A stretch of 64,000 nucleotides of DNA, from NCBI RefSeq assembly GCF_010111755.1, contig NC_088961.1, forward strand, positions 248,001 through 312,000. Reading direction: 5' to 3'. The notes beneath the pieces were generated by a model, which ran no database searches, was not told where the DNA came from, and was given only the letters and a program-made list of their open reading frames with translations. Positions 31,312-41,608 of the stretch are shown here, piece after piece. Source of the DNA: Nakaseomyces glabratus. Its lineage: Eukaryota; Ascomycota; Saccharomycetes; Saccharomycetales; Saccharomycetaceae. Both the position numbers and the translations under genes were made by a program. Within the stretch, counting starts at the first letter, position 1, and each line of letters opens with the position of its first letter.

Positions 31312-33255
31312 ATGAAGGACGGTGCTTCTGAAGACTGCAATCCGTCAAGTGCTGTAGAGGAGGATCGAGGAAGGCATGCTGCTCCAATCAACCATCTAGG
31401 GTCCAGTAATAAAGCAAATGAAATAGCTGTTGCAGATCGAGAACATACATTTTCAATTAGAAAGTTGTATCCTATTAGCGAGAACGTTAGTAGAGTTAAA
31501 TCTCAACAGCAAGAAGTCCCATATCAGAGAAATTTGCCAACAATAAATGGTACTGAAACTGAATCTGCGAGACAAAACTTACAACACGCATTTGACAAAT
31601 ACTCAAAAAATAACAACTTAACACCTAAAGCTGTACAACCAGCTTTGAACCAAGGTGTGCGATATATATGGACAAAAACTAATCCTGTACCGCGAGTTGG
31701 AAATTCAACTGTAAGTCTGTCAAATAGCAGCGAAGGTAGTTCAGGGGCGATGGTGAATAACAATGACCATGCATTGGATAATGCCTTGAACACAAGTGTT
31801 ACCAAAGGGCAAAATGATCCCAGACTTAGTCACATTCTTTCTAGCTCAAATGGTAATATCGACACTACTGTTGCCAAACACTCTTTAAGAAAGGAAGAAA
31901 AAAGTTCCCTCGAGATATCAAATAATTTTGATCATCAGGCGCAGGCGCCAAAAGGACTCGACCTCTCAGCTGTAGATACTACAAGCCAACCAGGGTTATA
32001 CACCACAACTGGGTCCCAGGTTCATCCTGTAACGCAGCACTACCAATATAACGGATCAAAGATGCCATATGACTGGTCAAATTCCTTACGTCAGAGAATT
32101 GGAAATAGCAATACAGCCGGTCAAGTTTATTTTGTCGGTACACCACCTGATGCACCTAACCGATCTCATGATTATACTCATCTATATGCAAATACGGCTC
32201 CGTTACCGCAAGGTGTCTCGTATGTTTGGCATGCTCACGGCCCACCATTCTTGGCAAGCAATTCAAATACTACAGAATCATATTCAGGAAGCACACTGGT
32301 AGCAGCAACAACAAATCAGGCCAAGATAGCATCACCGTCGGTAAGTTATGGTAATAACACTCATCCTGAAAACACACCTAGGCTTTCGGTATCAAATATT
32401 CATCAATTGACTCCGAATCAAAAAGGTGCATCATTTCAAAGACCTTTGCAATCAATATTACCTATCATTCCATCTCATACACAGTCTAAATTTGCAAATG
32501 TAAAGCTGGATCAGGATAAACAGACTAACTTCGGTAACCAGATCATGTTCAATTCTTCGGAAAATACACCACCATTGGCTCATCAAGTAGTGTACGCGGA
32601 CAATCGCTTAGGAAGTGTACCGAATAATGCCATATCTTATAATGCCGATGCCTCTAGAGCACCAATCGGTCCACCTATAGGAAGTGCTGGAGTTTATTAT
32701 AATCCAAATTACACATATGTTATGCAGGAGCAACCAAAAACAGTATCAGATAATGTTGTATCCAGAATTAACTCGCATCCAATTTTGGGCCAAACAAATT
32801 ATTTACTGCCCCGGGCGGATCCATCTCTCACTACTCAGTTAGGAGTTACGAACGAGATGATGTTCGGTAACCAGGGAGAAAAAATAGAGGTATCCTCTCT
32901 GGCATTTCCTCATAGGTGTCATTTATGCCCAAAATTGTTCAAACGTAAATCTTGGCTAAAGAGGCATTTGCTTTCACATTCACAGCAAAGACATTTCTTA
33001 TGTCCATGGTGTAATAGTCGCCATAAGAGACGTGACAACTTACTTCAACATATGAAGCTGAAACATGTCCCCAATCTTCTTCAAGAAATCAACTCTCGCA
33101 ACATGAGATTCAATTGGCCAATACTCGAAAGGTTAAGTAAACAAATCGATGGTACAATTGAATACCCAGATACAAAAACACTTATCCATGAAGGCTTGCT
33201 CAACAAAGATGAGCTGAAGAATATCTTAAATACTGTGATCGATAAGCACAATTGA
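31312..33255 (+). CDS. MOT3: Zinc-finger transcription factor Mot3
   Basis: A DNA-binding repressor/activator that in S. cerevisiae acts on hypoxic, ergosterol and osmotic-stress genes. The 647-residue product has a long serine/asparagine/threonine-rich N-terminus and two C2H2 zinc fingers near the C-terminus. Finger 1 is C536, C539, H552, H556. Finger 2 is C564, C567, H580, H585, containing the Mot3-typical SHSQQRHFLCPWC linker. The tail after the fingers (about 62 residues) ends in an amphipathic stretch. The protein is much longer than S. cerevisiae Mot3 (about 490) and has no long Asn or Gln runs. A motif of the form QGVxYxW recurs near residues 115 and 303. Position between NAT4 and TVP18 matches YMR069W-YMR070W-YMR071C and fixes the identity. 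Confidence 0.92.
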   Translation: MKDGASEDCNPSSAVEEDRGRHAAPINHLGSSNKANEIAVADREHTFSIRKLYPISENVSRVKSQQQEVPYQRNLPTINGTETESARQNLQHAFDKYSKNNNLTPKAVQPALNQGVRYIWTKTNPVPRVGNSTVSLSNSSEGSSGAMVNNNDHALDNALNTSVTKGQNDPRLSHILSSSNGNIDTTVAKHSLRKEEKSSLEISNNFDHQAQAPKGLDLSAVDTTSQPGLYTTTGSQVHPVTQHYQYNGSKMPYDWSNSLRQRIGNSNTAGQVYFVGTPPDAPNRSHDYTHLYANTAPLPQGVSYVWHAHGPPFLASNSNTTESYSGSTLVAATTNQAKIASPSVSYGNNTHPENTPRLSVSNIHQLTPNQKGASFQRPLQSILPIIPSHTQSKFANVKLDQDKQTNFGNQIMFNSSENTPPLAHQVVYADNRLGSVPNNAISYNADASRAPIGPPIGSAGVYYNPNYTYVMQEQPKTVSDNVVSRINSHPILGQTNYLLPRADPSLTTQLGVTNEMMFGNQGEKIEVSSLAFPHRCHLCPKLFKRKSWLKRHLLSHSQQRHFLCPWCNSRHKRRDNLLQHMKLKHVPNLLQEINSRNMRFNWPILERLSKQIDGTIEYPDTKTLIHEGLLNKDELKNILNTVIDKHN

Positions 33256-36200
33256 ACTTTAACTGGTACCTCTGGAATAGGTATATGTTAAATCATCTTC
33301 ATTTCCTTAGTTTCTACCGAAACTGAATAATATCGCATTTTTTTAATTAAGACTGCCATACTTTTTACAAGTATTGGCTTATTGTAATATTTTAATCCCA
33401 CTGTATTTTAGTTCTCAATGAGTCAAAAGCCTCAAAGAATTATGTTGTAATCATATAAATGCTTTTTTAAAGTTTATAATATTTCTATCATAAAGATCAA
33501 ATTAATGCATCGTGTAAAACTTACATTCATATAAGCAACTGCTCGATATTGATGTGCAATTTTTTATTAACGCAACAACGAGAAAAGGATCTTAGAATCC
33601 TGAAGTCAATAAGTCCTATGGAATAACCAAGCAAATAAATAAAATCACTAGGAACAATTCAAATGATATTTTCGTTAACGCATTTGTAATCCATAGGATG
33701 TGGCCGATTATTCAAATTTTGTAATATGAATGCAAAATCTGAAAATTTTTGGATTTCTCACAATATGAGTACTAAATCAAATACAACCATAACGCTGTCC
33801 TCTCAGTTTTACGACAATTAAAGTATCTGCAAGCGTTTCATCTCACATGACTACTACCATTTGACTCGACTACCATTTGGATTAGCATATACTTGCCATA
33901 AACCAAACACAAATGTACCCATAGACCTATGAATTATTCCTTGATAAGTGGCAATTTTTAAAATGACATACCTATCCCAAATGGCCTAAAGCCAATCATA
34001 GACTTCAACGAATTGTGAATTATTAAGGAGCAATCATTGAAAGTTGATAGCACTATATTTTCAGTTTATGGCGGAAATGATAGAATTTACTTAAGAGCTC
34101 TTTCCACCTTAAACTTGAGAAACAACCACTAGAATCAACCCAAACTCAATTTACCATAAAGGTAAAGTACCAAATAGTTAGTTGAAAGTATGACAACTAC
34201 CGCTCGGTTTATTTCTTTACAATGCTAAAAATACAATTTTGATAACATTGCAATCCCTAACATTTGTTTGCCAATGAGCGTAGACTAAATCTGCACAGAT
34301 TGATAGTCTCTCAAGTTTGATTCAAGTGAACACGAACAAACATCGATTAGTATATCTACCTATTTTTGTGCATGTCAGCAATAATATTTTAACCATGTAC
34401 TGTTGGTGAATATGCCGAATATTGCCTCTATCCTTTCCATCAAAGAAGTGTTAAGTATAAGAAGCCACAACACAGCTATCACTATCAAAATAATATGCAA
34501 TATGCTGTCCAACACAAAATTACATTCTGGAATTTAAAGTCATGACCTTTGATATATGTGTTGTGTTATGTGACCAATATTCAAGGCAAATAATTAGCCT
34601 CATTTATCAGCAAACACCAACTTGATAACATGTTCATATACTAATAGCATCTAGGTTTTTTTTATGAATGCCTGTTCTGTTGGTTTTGAATAGCGCCGTT
34701 TGACTGTACTGCGCAGACATGGTTGCATCACTGATATTCTATCTCACAAGACAATAGAGGTAAAGGAGTTGAAAAATGACAAATACTCCGTCACCATTAA
34801 TGATTTCAAATGCTTTCAACAATTCGGTATATTAGAGGCCAAATATTTTGGCTATGACTCGCAAAGAAACGTGGAGTAAAAACAAAAGTTCGCATAAAAA
34901 TAGCAATCCTGTAGCGACGTTTATCAGACGGAAAAGATACCAACTATCGATTCAGCTAGATATATGTATGTGAATGTCTAATCATAGCAAACCAATTAGT
35001 AACCGGGTCCGCTCAAGCCGATGAGCATAGCGTCATTCTCAATTATACCAACATACATCAAATTGATATCATCTCCAAATAGTAAAAAAACAATGAACTA
35101 AAATTATTGAAGGATTTCTGACTTACATTGCCAGAACAGAAAACATCTCTGAGGAACAATGGATCTTGGCTTGATATTTCAGAGTTCTTATTTAGTGCCA
35201 AGTGGTGTAGACAGGCATTTAATTACTAGATGTGGCGCGCAAAAGGTATGAGTTCATTTGGATATTGATATCATTGTCGGAGACAATCAAGGTTACCATA
35301 ACTGCAGCAGTTGCCTTTATCTCCTGGCGATGACAGAAGGCACCAAACTAGTTGCCTGTTTTTCCTAATGTTGTTGCCCACGCACCTTTTTCCTCCCACT
35401 TTTTACAAGTACTTCAATAATTGTGAGCCACGCCAGATAGTATACAATCGTTCGCATCAGGCAAAGACACAGTATAACATGTCTATCAAGAAATTGATTT
35501 CTGCAAGCAGCCATCGATTTAACTTCAGTCCAACACATTTGATCGTTATGCTAAGTTATCCTGTCAAAAGAAAATGAGATAAGCTAACCTGTTTTTGACG
35601 ACATGACTATCCCAAGGCTAATTGTGGGCAATAAACTTCTAAACTGAGTTATAATGGTACAAGTATATTTTTTTGCTGTTGCAAATTCTTAATTAAGGTA
35701 GCTTTGATAATTAGAGTCAGTAACAAATACCATTTACATTGTCAATTTTTCAAAACGTTGATGTAAAGCAATATATATATTCACTAGTTTTGGGAAACAT
35801 TTGCGGGAAAAAGAAAAAAGGAAAAAATTAATAGGCACATAGTTAGACCAACTGTCAATAGCACCAGCACATTCATTAAATTTTTTTAACAGAGCAGTTT
35901 ACCAATAAGTCTAAAAAAGTCAATCGAAAAAAAAAAGCAAATGAATTAGTTATAATCTAAGGAAAAGTTGAAGCTATATAATTGTATCAAGGAAATGGAT
36001 CAAAGAGCTTATGTAGATTCCAAGTTGGAAAATATTGTACATCAAGTTATACTCAGTGCTTGGCTTCTACGTTAATTCATTAACGTTGTGGACACCATAC
36101 TATTTCGAAGGCACACAACAAGGACCTTGCGATAGACAAGGAAGTTTTTTCCTCTAGATAATTGCAGTAGAATGTATATAGTAAACACCATGAAAACTAA

Positions 36201-36802
36201 GAAAAAAGTACTAAAAGTACTGGTTTTCACTTGTCATCAACAAAGTACAAATAGAAAGTACGATACAAGGTAGTCCATACTACCAAATCGGCCTACAAAG
36301 TTTCGAGAAAATATTTTTTCTTTCTTTATTTTCATTATCACTCACTTGCCTGCGAGATGCACAATGGTGTGCCTTTCGGAGGAGAGACAAAAAACATTAT
36401 GTAATTATGGTGAGAGAAAACAGATAAGTATTATACAAGTATTTGCAAAGGAAAACAAGTTCCCCTGCCAGTGGATTGATAAGTTATGACTTATTAAATA
36501 TCTATTTAGGAGCTATATAAGGAGGGTTAGAAAATAAAAAAAGAAAGGATAAATTCCTTTTTTATTGAAGATTAAGGAATCATGGTGTAAGGCTCATAAC
36601 GTTTGTTCAACATTTTATGTTTTGTACAAATGATAACTGCAGTACCACTTCAAATTCCAAAGTGACATTTGAAAAGAAAATATCGTCGTATTATTCTAAA
36701 TTATCTAGGAATGTAGTTATACTTTTTATTTTAGTTACTTTTATTTTATTACATATGGACTGTTACAAGCTTTAACAGAGTAAAAGCCAAGGGTTTTCAA
36801 TA
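33256..36802. other. 3.5-kb gene-free region between MOT3 and TVP18
   Basis: A region of converging gene ends that holds a decayed Ty3/gypsy element (about 33840-34880) and otherwise AT-rich DNA with no frame from ATG longer than about 60 codons. No paired LTRs were recognised. The stretch from about 35.6 to 36.8 kb has poly-A/T tracts only. Confidence 0.6.
33840..34880 (+). mobile_element. Decayed Ty3/gypsy retrotransposon (RT and integrase relics)
   Basis: Translated pieces resemble gypsy pol. At 33846-33887 HDYYHLTRLPFGLA matches the reverse transcriptase segment before the YxDD box. At 33971-34129, in another frame, PIPNGLKPIIDFNEL, then a stop, then KEQ...STLNLRNNH match the earlier RT motifs. 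At 34259-34288 NICLPMSVD followed by a stop aligns with the YVDD box, so the catalytic residues are ruined. In the same frame at 34718-34876 HGCITDILSH...FQQFGI...YDSQRNVE matches the integrase core, including the GI-x7-Y-x-x-Q spacing, with the catalytic Asp replaced by His. RT-to-integrase spacing is too short for an intact element, and the RLPFGL piece lies upstream of motifs it should follow. The element is dead and rearranged. Confidence 0.65.
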
Positions 36803-37306
36803 TCATAACATTTCTCTAACCACTGCATCATGAGGGAAGTCCTCATCAGTTGGGTTCTTGATTATATTAGTGTTTGCAAATTCTTGGTGCTTAGTGAATG
36901 CAATACCGTAGCTCACTGCGGAGATGGTCAAAGTGATACCAAGGACCAGTAAACTAGTGGTCATTACCGCCAATGAGCAATACTGGACTATAGCCATTAA
37001 AGTATAGAAGATGCATCTGTATCCATTGGTCTCGAACCTCTTTATGAATTCTATGAACCTGTCGCTTAGGGGACATATCTTCAACAGAAATGGAATCTCA
37101 ATGAACAATATAATCAGACCTTGGACAATACCGACTATTCCAAACGCTATAACTGCGCTTACGTGGAACAGGTTCGCAATACCAAGCGCTATACAAAGGA
37201 AAATGTTAATGTACCCAAACCACTTACCGTAGACACTGAAGTTGAAACTCTTCAAGTCCTTCAACAGACCCGCAATATTGATAAACTGCGTGATACCCAA
37301 TGCCAT
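36803..37306 (-). CDS. TVP18: Golgi membrane protein Tvp18
   Basis: A late-Golgi vesicle membrane protein found with Tvp23, Tvp15 and Yip-family proteins; its molecular role is not established. The product is 167 residues, the same length as in S. cerevisiae. It has four predicted membrane helices: about 30-50, 52-72, 93-112 and 118-138. The conserved FNFSVYGKWFGYINIFLC entry into the first helix and the PLSDRFIEFIKRFETN loop are visible. The start ATG at 37306 is first in frame. It sits between MOT3 and ABF2 as in S. cerevisiae (YMR071C) and is divergent from ABF2. Confidence 0.93.
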   Translation of the reverse strand: MALGITQFINIAGLLKDLKSFNFSVYGKWFGYINIFLCIALGIANLFHVSAVIAFGIVGIVQGLIILFIEIPFLLKICPLSDRFIEFIKRFETNGYRCIFYTLMAIVQYCSLAVMTTSLLVLGITLTISAVSYGIAFTKHQEFANTNIIKNPTDEDFPHDAVVREML

Positions 37307-37810
37307 TGCTATCTTCTCAGTATCTCAATTATCTAACAATTATCAACTCTCTATGTCGGGGATATACAAAAGTGCCCCCACTATCTTTAATCTACAACTA
37401 TACCGAACTGACTTGCGTAGCCTTTATATTCCAGGAAATTTCACCTCCGGAACTCGTTAAGCTTAAAAGCGTTGCTGATGATATGGGCTGAGCCTTCGGT
37501 ATTGACGGCATGCCAGGGCTAATACAGTATCAGAAATGCTTATTGCCAAGCCAGAAGCATATATATAATACTACTTGGAAGTTCTGATTATTAGCTGATA
37601 ATTGTTACCAATCACTCTGGGTGTTCCGAATCTCTTCCAACAGTCCCTGGCTACCATAATGGCTGTACTTTCGAAGGTCCGTTCGCTGGAACAAAACCCG
37701 AAACACCAAAATATTTCAGAGTAAATAAGGATCCTAGCTAGCTCATCTTGAATGGTACAAGATTCACAACTGGCAAAAGATTCATAGATAATCGAGTAAT
37801 TTTGCAAGAT
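37307..37810. promoter_or_regulatory. Divergent TVP18-ABF2 promoter region
   Basis: A 504-base spacer between divergent genes that must hold both promoters. Frames crossing it are shadows. No specific element could be assigned. Confidence 0.5.
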
Positions 37811-38416
37811 ATGTTGGCATTGAATTTGATACGTGGGGTGAGCAGAAGTGCTGGTGTGAGGTTCTTGCAGACTTCGCCCATTGTTTGGAGCAAAACCGCT
37901 GAAGGTGCTAAGGGAAAGGATAAGGATGCTAAGAGTGGTGTTAGCAGGAAGGACTTAATCAAGCAGTTTGGACCAAAGAGGCCTGCTGCCGCCTTCATTT
38001 TGTACACAGTTCAAGAGCGTGCTAATGCAACGGCTGAGAACCCCGGACTATCGACGAAAGAGATCTCTGCAGTTCTGGGTGAGAAGTGGAGACAACTGTC
38101 TGAATACGAGAAGGAACCCTACTTCCAGAAAACTCAGCAAGCTCTAGAGGAATATAAGACCAAGAAACAAGAGTTTGAAGCCATGCTGCCACCTAAGAAG
38201 CCGCTATCACCATTCCTTTTGTTTTCGAATGAAGTTCGTGAGGAGATCAAGAGCCAAAACCCATCCCTAAGTTTTGGTGATTTGGCCTCTCTCATTGGAA
38301 GAAGGTGGAAATCGCTAGGAGAGTACGAAAAGAAGAAATATTATGATCGCTATGCCGAAAACAAATCTAGCTGGGAACAAGAAGTTCAAAGGAAATTGCA
38401 AAACTTTAAATTGTAA
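37811..38416 (+). CDS. ABF2: Mitochondrial DNA-packaging HMG protein
   Basis: Coats and bends mitochondrial DNA in nucleoids (the TFAM counterpart). The ATG at 37811 gives 201 residues (about 183 in S. cerevisiae). The frame is open a further 21 codons upstream but only to a TTG, so this ATG was chosen. The N-terminus (MLALNLIRGVSRSAGVRFLQ) is a basic, amphipathic mitochondrial presequence. Two HMG boxes follow: about 54-120 (PKRPAAAFILYTVQER to FQKTQQALEEYK) and about 127-194 (PPKKPLSPFLLFSNEVR to YYDRYAENKSSW), separated by a short linker. It lies between TVP18 and IRC21 as in S. cerevisiae (YMR072W). Confidence 0.94.
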   Translation: MLALNLIRGVSRSAGVRFLQTSPIVWSKTAEGAKGKDKDAKSGVSRKDLIKQFGPKRPAAAFILYTVQERANATAENPGLSTKEISAVLGEKWRQLSEYEKEPYFQKTQQALEEYKTKKQEFEAMLPPKKPLSPFLLFSNEVREEIKSQNPSLSFGDLASLIGRRWKSLGEYEKKKYYDRYAENKSSWEQEVQRKLQNFKL

Positions 38417-38916
38417 TCTCAATCAACTGTCTCTTGTATATTCAACAAGTGCTCACTGTTATTTTCTCACATTTTATAAGAAGGGTTTTCACTTCATTTT
38501 AGATTAGCTATTATTACTACTGTGCTACTATTTTTATAAGTTGTATGATAATATTATAAATTATGGAAATACAATTAATCGTCAAAAGTTCACAAAACTA
38601 ATTTGTCATATATGTTCAAATGACTGCTTCTCAAAATGTAATAATAAAGACTTATGAATACTGAATATAAAATGTATAGAATGCTTAGTTCGTTAACCCA
38701 ACTACTGGTAGTACTTTTATAGTGGGATTCCCAAATGTATTTATAACAAAAGATGCGTGAGACCAACAATTAATGACCAAGAAAGAACTATATGACAATC
38801 CTTCCTCGAGTAATAAAAATATAATAATAAATAAATGCAAACCTAGGACACTCTCCTTCACCAATCCTCTTCACCTATCGTAGTATTAAAAAACTGTTGA
38901 ATTCGTTTTCTTAACT
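38417..38916. other. Intergenic, convergent 3' ends of ABF2 and IRC21
   Basis: A 500-base AT-rich spacer between converging genes. No frame, repeat or RNA gene was recognised. Confidence 0.5.
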
Positions 38917-39525
38917 TCATCCGACATAAACACCCACCAAACAAGTTTCTAACATTTTCTCAACACTGATCCATCTATGATACCTATTAAATAGCACTGT
39001 TGAGTCCTGTCCCGACGATTTATCTATCAAAATCTTCGCACCGCCAGGGTGGAAACTTAAATACGACGAGATGCTGTAAACTTTACCATTTATGACAGTC
39101 CAGCAGTCCTCTGCAGTATTATGGCGTGCTAGCTCATGTGCATCTATGCATAAAGGCGGCCTAATAGCGTAAGTAGGAACTCCTCTCTCCAGCTGGATCA
39201 AGCTCTGTGGCGAGTTTACCTCTTTAAAATGTTCAAGAACCTTAGGATCTTCTCTTATACTGTCTATTCCAGTGATTAGTTTCCCAGCTTTACCCTTAGT
39301 ACTGACCATCTCTTGCCAGTCCAGTGCACTATGTCCAGGTGCCAACTTCACTTTGTTCCTGTATCCCCCAGCCCTGAGAGTGCTGCAACTCGCCTGCACA
39401 GGCACATCCATAAGGACACTACGGGGCTCATCGCTAACATTAATCTGCGGTGGCTTCATCTGAGGAACTTTAAACGCCATCTTGTCACGCTCCATCTGCA
39501 TCAACACCCTGCTAGCACTATGCAT
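38917..39525 (-). CDS. IRC21: Cytochrome b5-domain protein Irc21
   Basis: A haem-binding cytochrome b5-fold protein. Its role in S. cerevisiae is poorly defined (linked to DNA damage phenotypes and Rad52 foci). The 202-residue product has a variable N-terminal half and a b5 domain from about residue 126. The first haem histidine lies in SFHPGGAKIL and the second in FNRYHRWI. The APGHSALDWQEM segment near 60-71 is also typical of this family. The length equals the S. cerevisiae protein (about 201). The first in-frame ATG was used. The order ABF2-IRC21-SDD2 is as in S. cerevisiae (YMR072W-YMR074C). Confidence 0.92.
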   Translation of the reverse strand: MHSASRVLMQMERDKMAFKVPQMKPPQINVSDEPRSVLMDVPVQASCSTLRAGGYRNKVKLAPGHSALDWQEMVSTKGKAGKLITGIDSIREDPKVLEHFKEVNSPQSLIQLERGVPTYAIRPPLCIDAHELARHNTAEDCWTVINGKVYSISSYLSFHPGGAKILIDKSSGQDSTVLFNRYHRWISVEKMLETCLVGVYVG

Positions 39526-40672
39526 CTCTCAACTATTACTTCTTTCCAAAATTTTTTTCCCTGAGATGAACCTTTTACCTTTATATATTCGGAGTCCGGG
39601 AATAATTTTGCGGTAGCGGATTGAGGATTTACTGCAGTTTCGAGAAAAAGTATACCCAGCTTTACCTATATAGCAAGAAGTTACACATATATATTATATA
39701 GCAAGAAGTTACACATATATATTACATAGCATAATGTATATTACTTGGATAGTATGAATCTTTTTTTTTGCTGGGTGCCTACTTGGTGGGGTGTTGCTTT
39801 GATCAAATTTCCTTCTGGGCGTTGGAATCCTCTCCGCTATCTATTACATTCTTTGAGACCGGAGGCATCGCTTATTTGATTTCGAATTGTGAATTAGAAA
39901 CCTCGAACCTGCTTCACAAAAGCAATAATAGAAAAAGCAATCCTTTTCTATTAGGGACTGTAATAATGACATCATGGGTGGTCGTAGTATTGTTATCACT
40001 ATGCTGGGCTTGTCATCACGGTGCACAATCTACCCGAAAGGGGATTCTCTAGGGAGTACAAAGAGGATAAAAATGAAGATGAGAACGTTTTGATTCAGAG
40101 CTGTCGAAGTTCTCTAACTCGGTTCTATACGTCAAAGCAACATTGGCATCTCACACCTCCTAATTCACAATACCCCCTTACACACTAATGCCCTCACTAC
40201 CACCATTCTGGGTCTGCCAGAACATGAAGAGACCACGGAGTGGAGAGGCAGGTATGGCTTCGTTATATGAGTTTGGTAGGGAGAAAGAAACGGGGGATCC
40301 GAAGTTCTTGTAGTATGCCCATTATCTACTATTGAAAGCTTAATGGCAGGAATAGTAAATCAACCCTATTAAATTTATTATAGAAATGTGGAGTTCTCTT
40401 TTTCTTTAGAGAATAGTATAAACACACGTACTAACTGTGAAAGGCGAAATACAATATATGGAGGCAGCCATCTTGATAGCCATTATAATCTTGACTCATA
40501 TTGATATTGTAGACAGCCTCAAAAGGTGTTCACTCCCCTGATCGATTATGAGACAGATTAGAAGGAGACATATGCATTTTATTAGAATAGTCATATTTAT
40601 TATACAAGGAATTGGTTAAAATGTGCTAGGAGCTAGAGGAAAATTCATCATAGACAATGTATGGGCGAGGCA
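39526..40672. other. Intergenic between SDD2 and IRC21
   Basis: A 1.15-kb spacer between two minus-strand genes. It holds a 28-bp tandem repeat (39671-39731) close to the IRC21 promoter. A frame at 39768-40052 opens only from a TTG and resembles nothing known. No RNA gene was recognised. Confidence 0.5.
39671..39731. repeat. 28-bp tandem repeat, two full copies plus a fragment
   Basis: Two near-identical 28-base units beginning TAGCAAGAAGTTACACAT start at 39671 and 39699, followed by a truncated third start at 39727. It lies about 150 bp upstream of the IRC21 ATG. Confidence 0.85.
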
Positions 40673-41062
40673 TCAGTCAAAGAAGTCATCATCATCTTCT
40701 AGTTCAACATCGTCCTCAACAGTTTCCCTTCTATCAAATATGATCTTGGTTTCGTTCTTCTTGTTTTGTTCTCTAGCGACACCATCAAGGATTTGTACAA
40801 TGTCCTTCTCGCTGACCTTGTTTCTTAACTGGCCTGTAGATACCAATTGTTTAAGATAGTTCTCCACTGCTTGCGCACGATCAGGCCTTACCAATGACAC
40901 TCTAGATAGCCTCTCAAGCGCTTCAGGTTCCAAGAATCGTGATATTGAGGATCCTATACGTTCCTGGGGAGCACCTCCATTTGATCCGCCGTTAGAATCA
41001 GATGTGCCTCTTTTTAGTTCAGCAAGACGAGCTTCTCTTAAGGCTTGCAATTCGGCGTCCAT
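40673..41062 (-). CDS. SDD2: PDCD5/TFAR19-family DNA-binding protein
   Basis: A small helical protein of the PDCD5 family, conserved from archaea to man. The yeast member (YMR074C, about 145 residues) has no settled biochemical role. The 129-residue product has the family's N-terminal helix LQALREARLAEL, a glycine/serine linker, and then a compact helical core with RFLEPEALERLSRVSLVRPDRAQAVENYL. The VSEKDIVQILDGVAREQNKK helix follows, and the tail ends in an acidic EDDDDFFD. The first in-frame ATG was used. It follows IRC21 as in S. cerevisiae. The next gene (YLF2) comes from a different S. cerevisiae block. Confidence 0.92.
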   Translation of the reverse strand: MDAELQALREARLAELKRGTSDSNGGSNGGAPQERIGSSISRFLEPEALERLSRVSLVRPDRAQAVENYLKQLVSTGQLRNKVSEKDIVQILDGVAREQNKKNETKIIFDRRETVEDDVELEDDDDFFD

Positions 41063-41608
41063 TATCCCAACAAACTAATAATAGATGACTATAGTTCTAT
41101 TGGCCAACAACAATGATTTTTTAAGGATGCTCATAGTTGGATCCCCCGCAGTGCTCATCTCTTTTTAAGCTTTTATTTGGTCTGGCAGATAATTTTTCAG
41201 TTTTCGCATTTTTTCCAGTTGGAAAGCCTATAATGAGATGAGATACTGATTCAGCACCAAATTGAAAGATGATAGAGAAGAGTATAGTTGCACTTTACAG
41301 AGTTGTTTATTGTCGATCCATTCATCCAAGATTTCATTCACGGTAACTGAATGACTTTCCTACTCAATGAACTGACGCTATAATTCAAGTTCTTACAATT
41401 CGCACAATTCGCATTCTCGTAAAAATAGTAAATACATTATACACACAACAAAAATTCCAATTGCTTATATTATGATCTTAATAGGCTGCTATGGCCTATA
41501 ACTTAAGGTTTTTGTAACTATCTTGACTACTTTATACTTTGTTCTGAATCGCCCATTTTGGGTGATGCGATCTTAACCTGAAAAGAAGGGAGACATCAAG
41601 TGCTTAAG
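41063..41608. promoter_or_regulatory. Divergent SDD2-YLF2 promoter region (synteny junction)
   Basis: A 546-base AT-rich spacer between divergent genes. To the left the order follows S. cerevisiae YMR069-YMR074, to the right YHL014-YHL020. No tRNA or transposon footprint marks the junction. Confidence 0.5.

Noticed and set aside
35311..35577. 88-codon frame downstream of the gypsy relic
   Set aside because: It begins at a TTG, and its only later ATG leaves about 30 codons; no element protein is recognised.
36613..36623. Perfect 11-base match to the S. cerevisiae ARS consensus (TTTTATGTTTT)
   Set aside because: Such matches are frequent in AT-rich DNA (another lies near 59400), and without flanking B elements or replication data no origin can be claimed.
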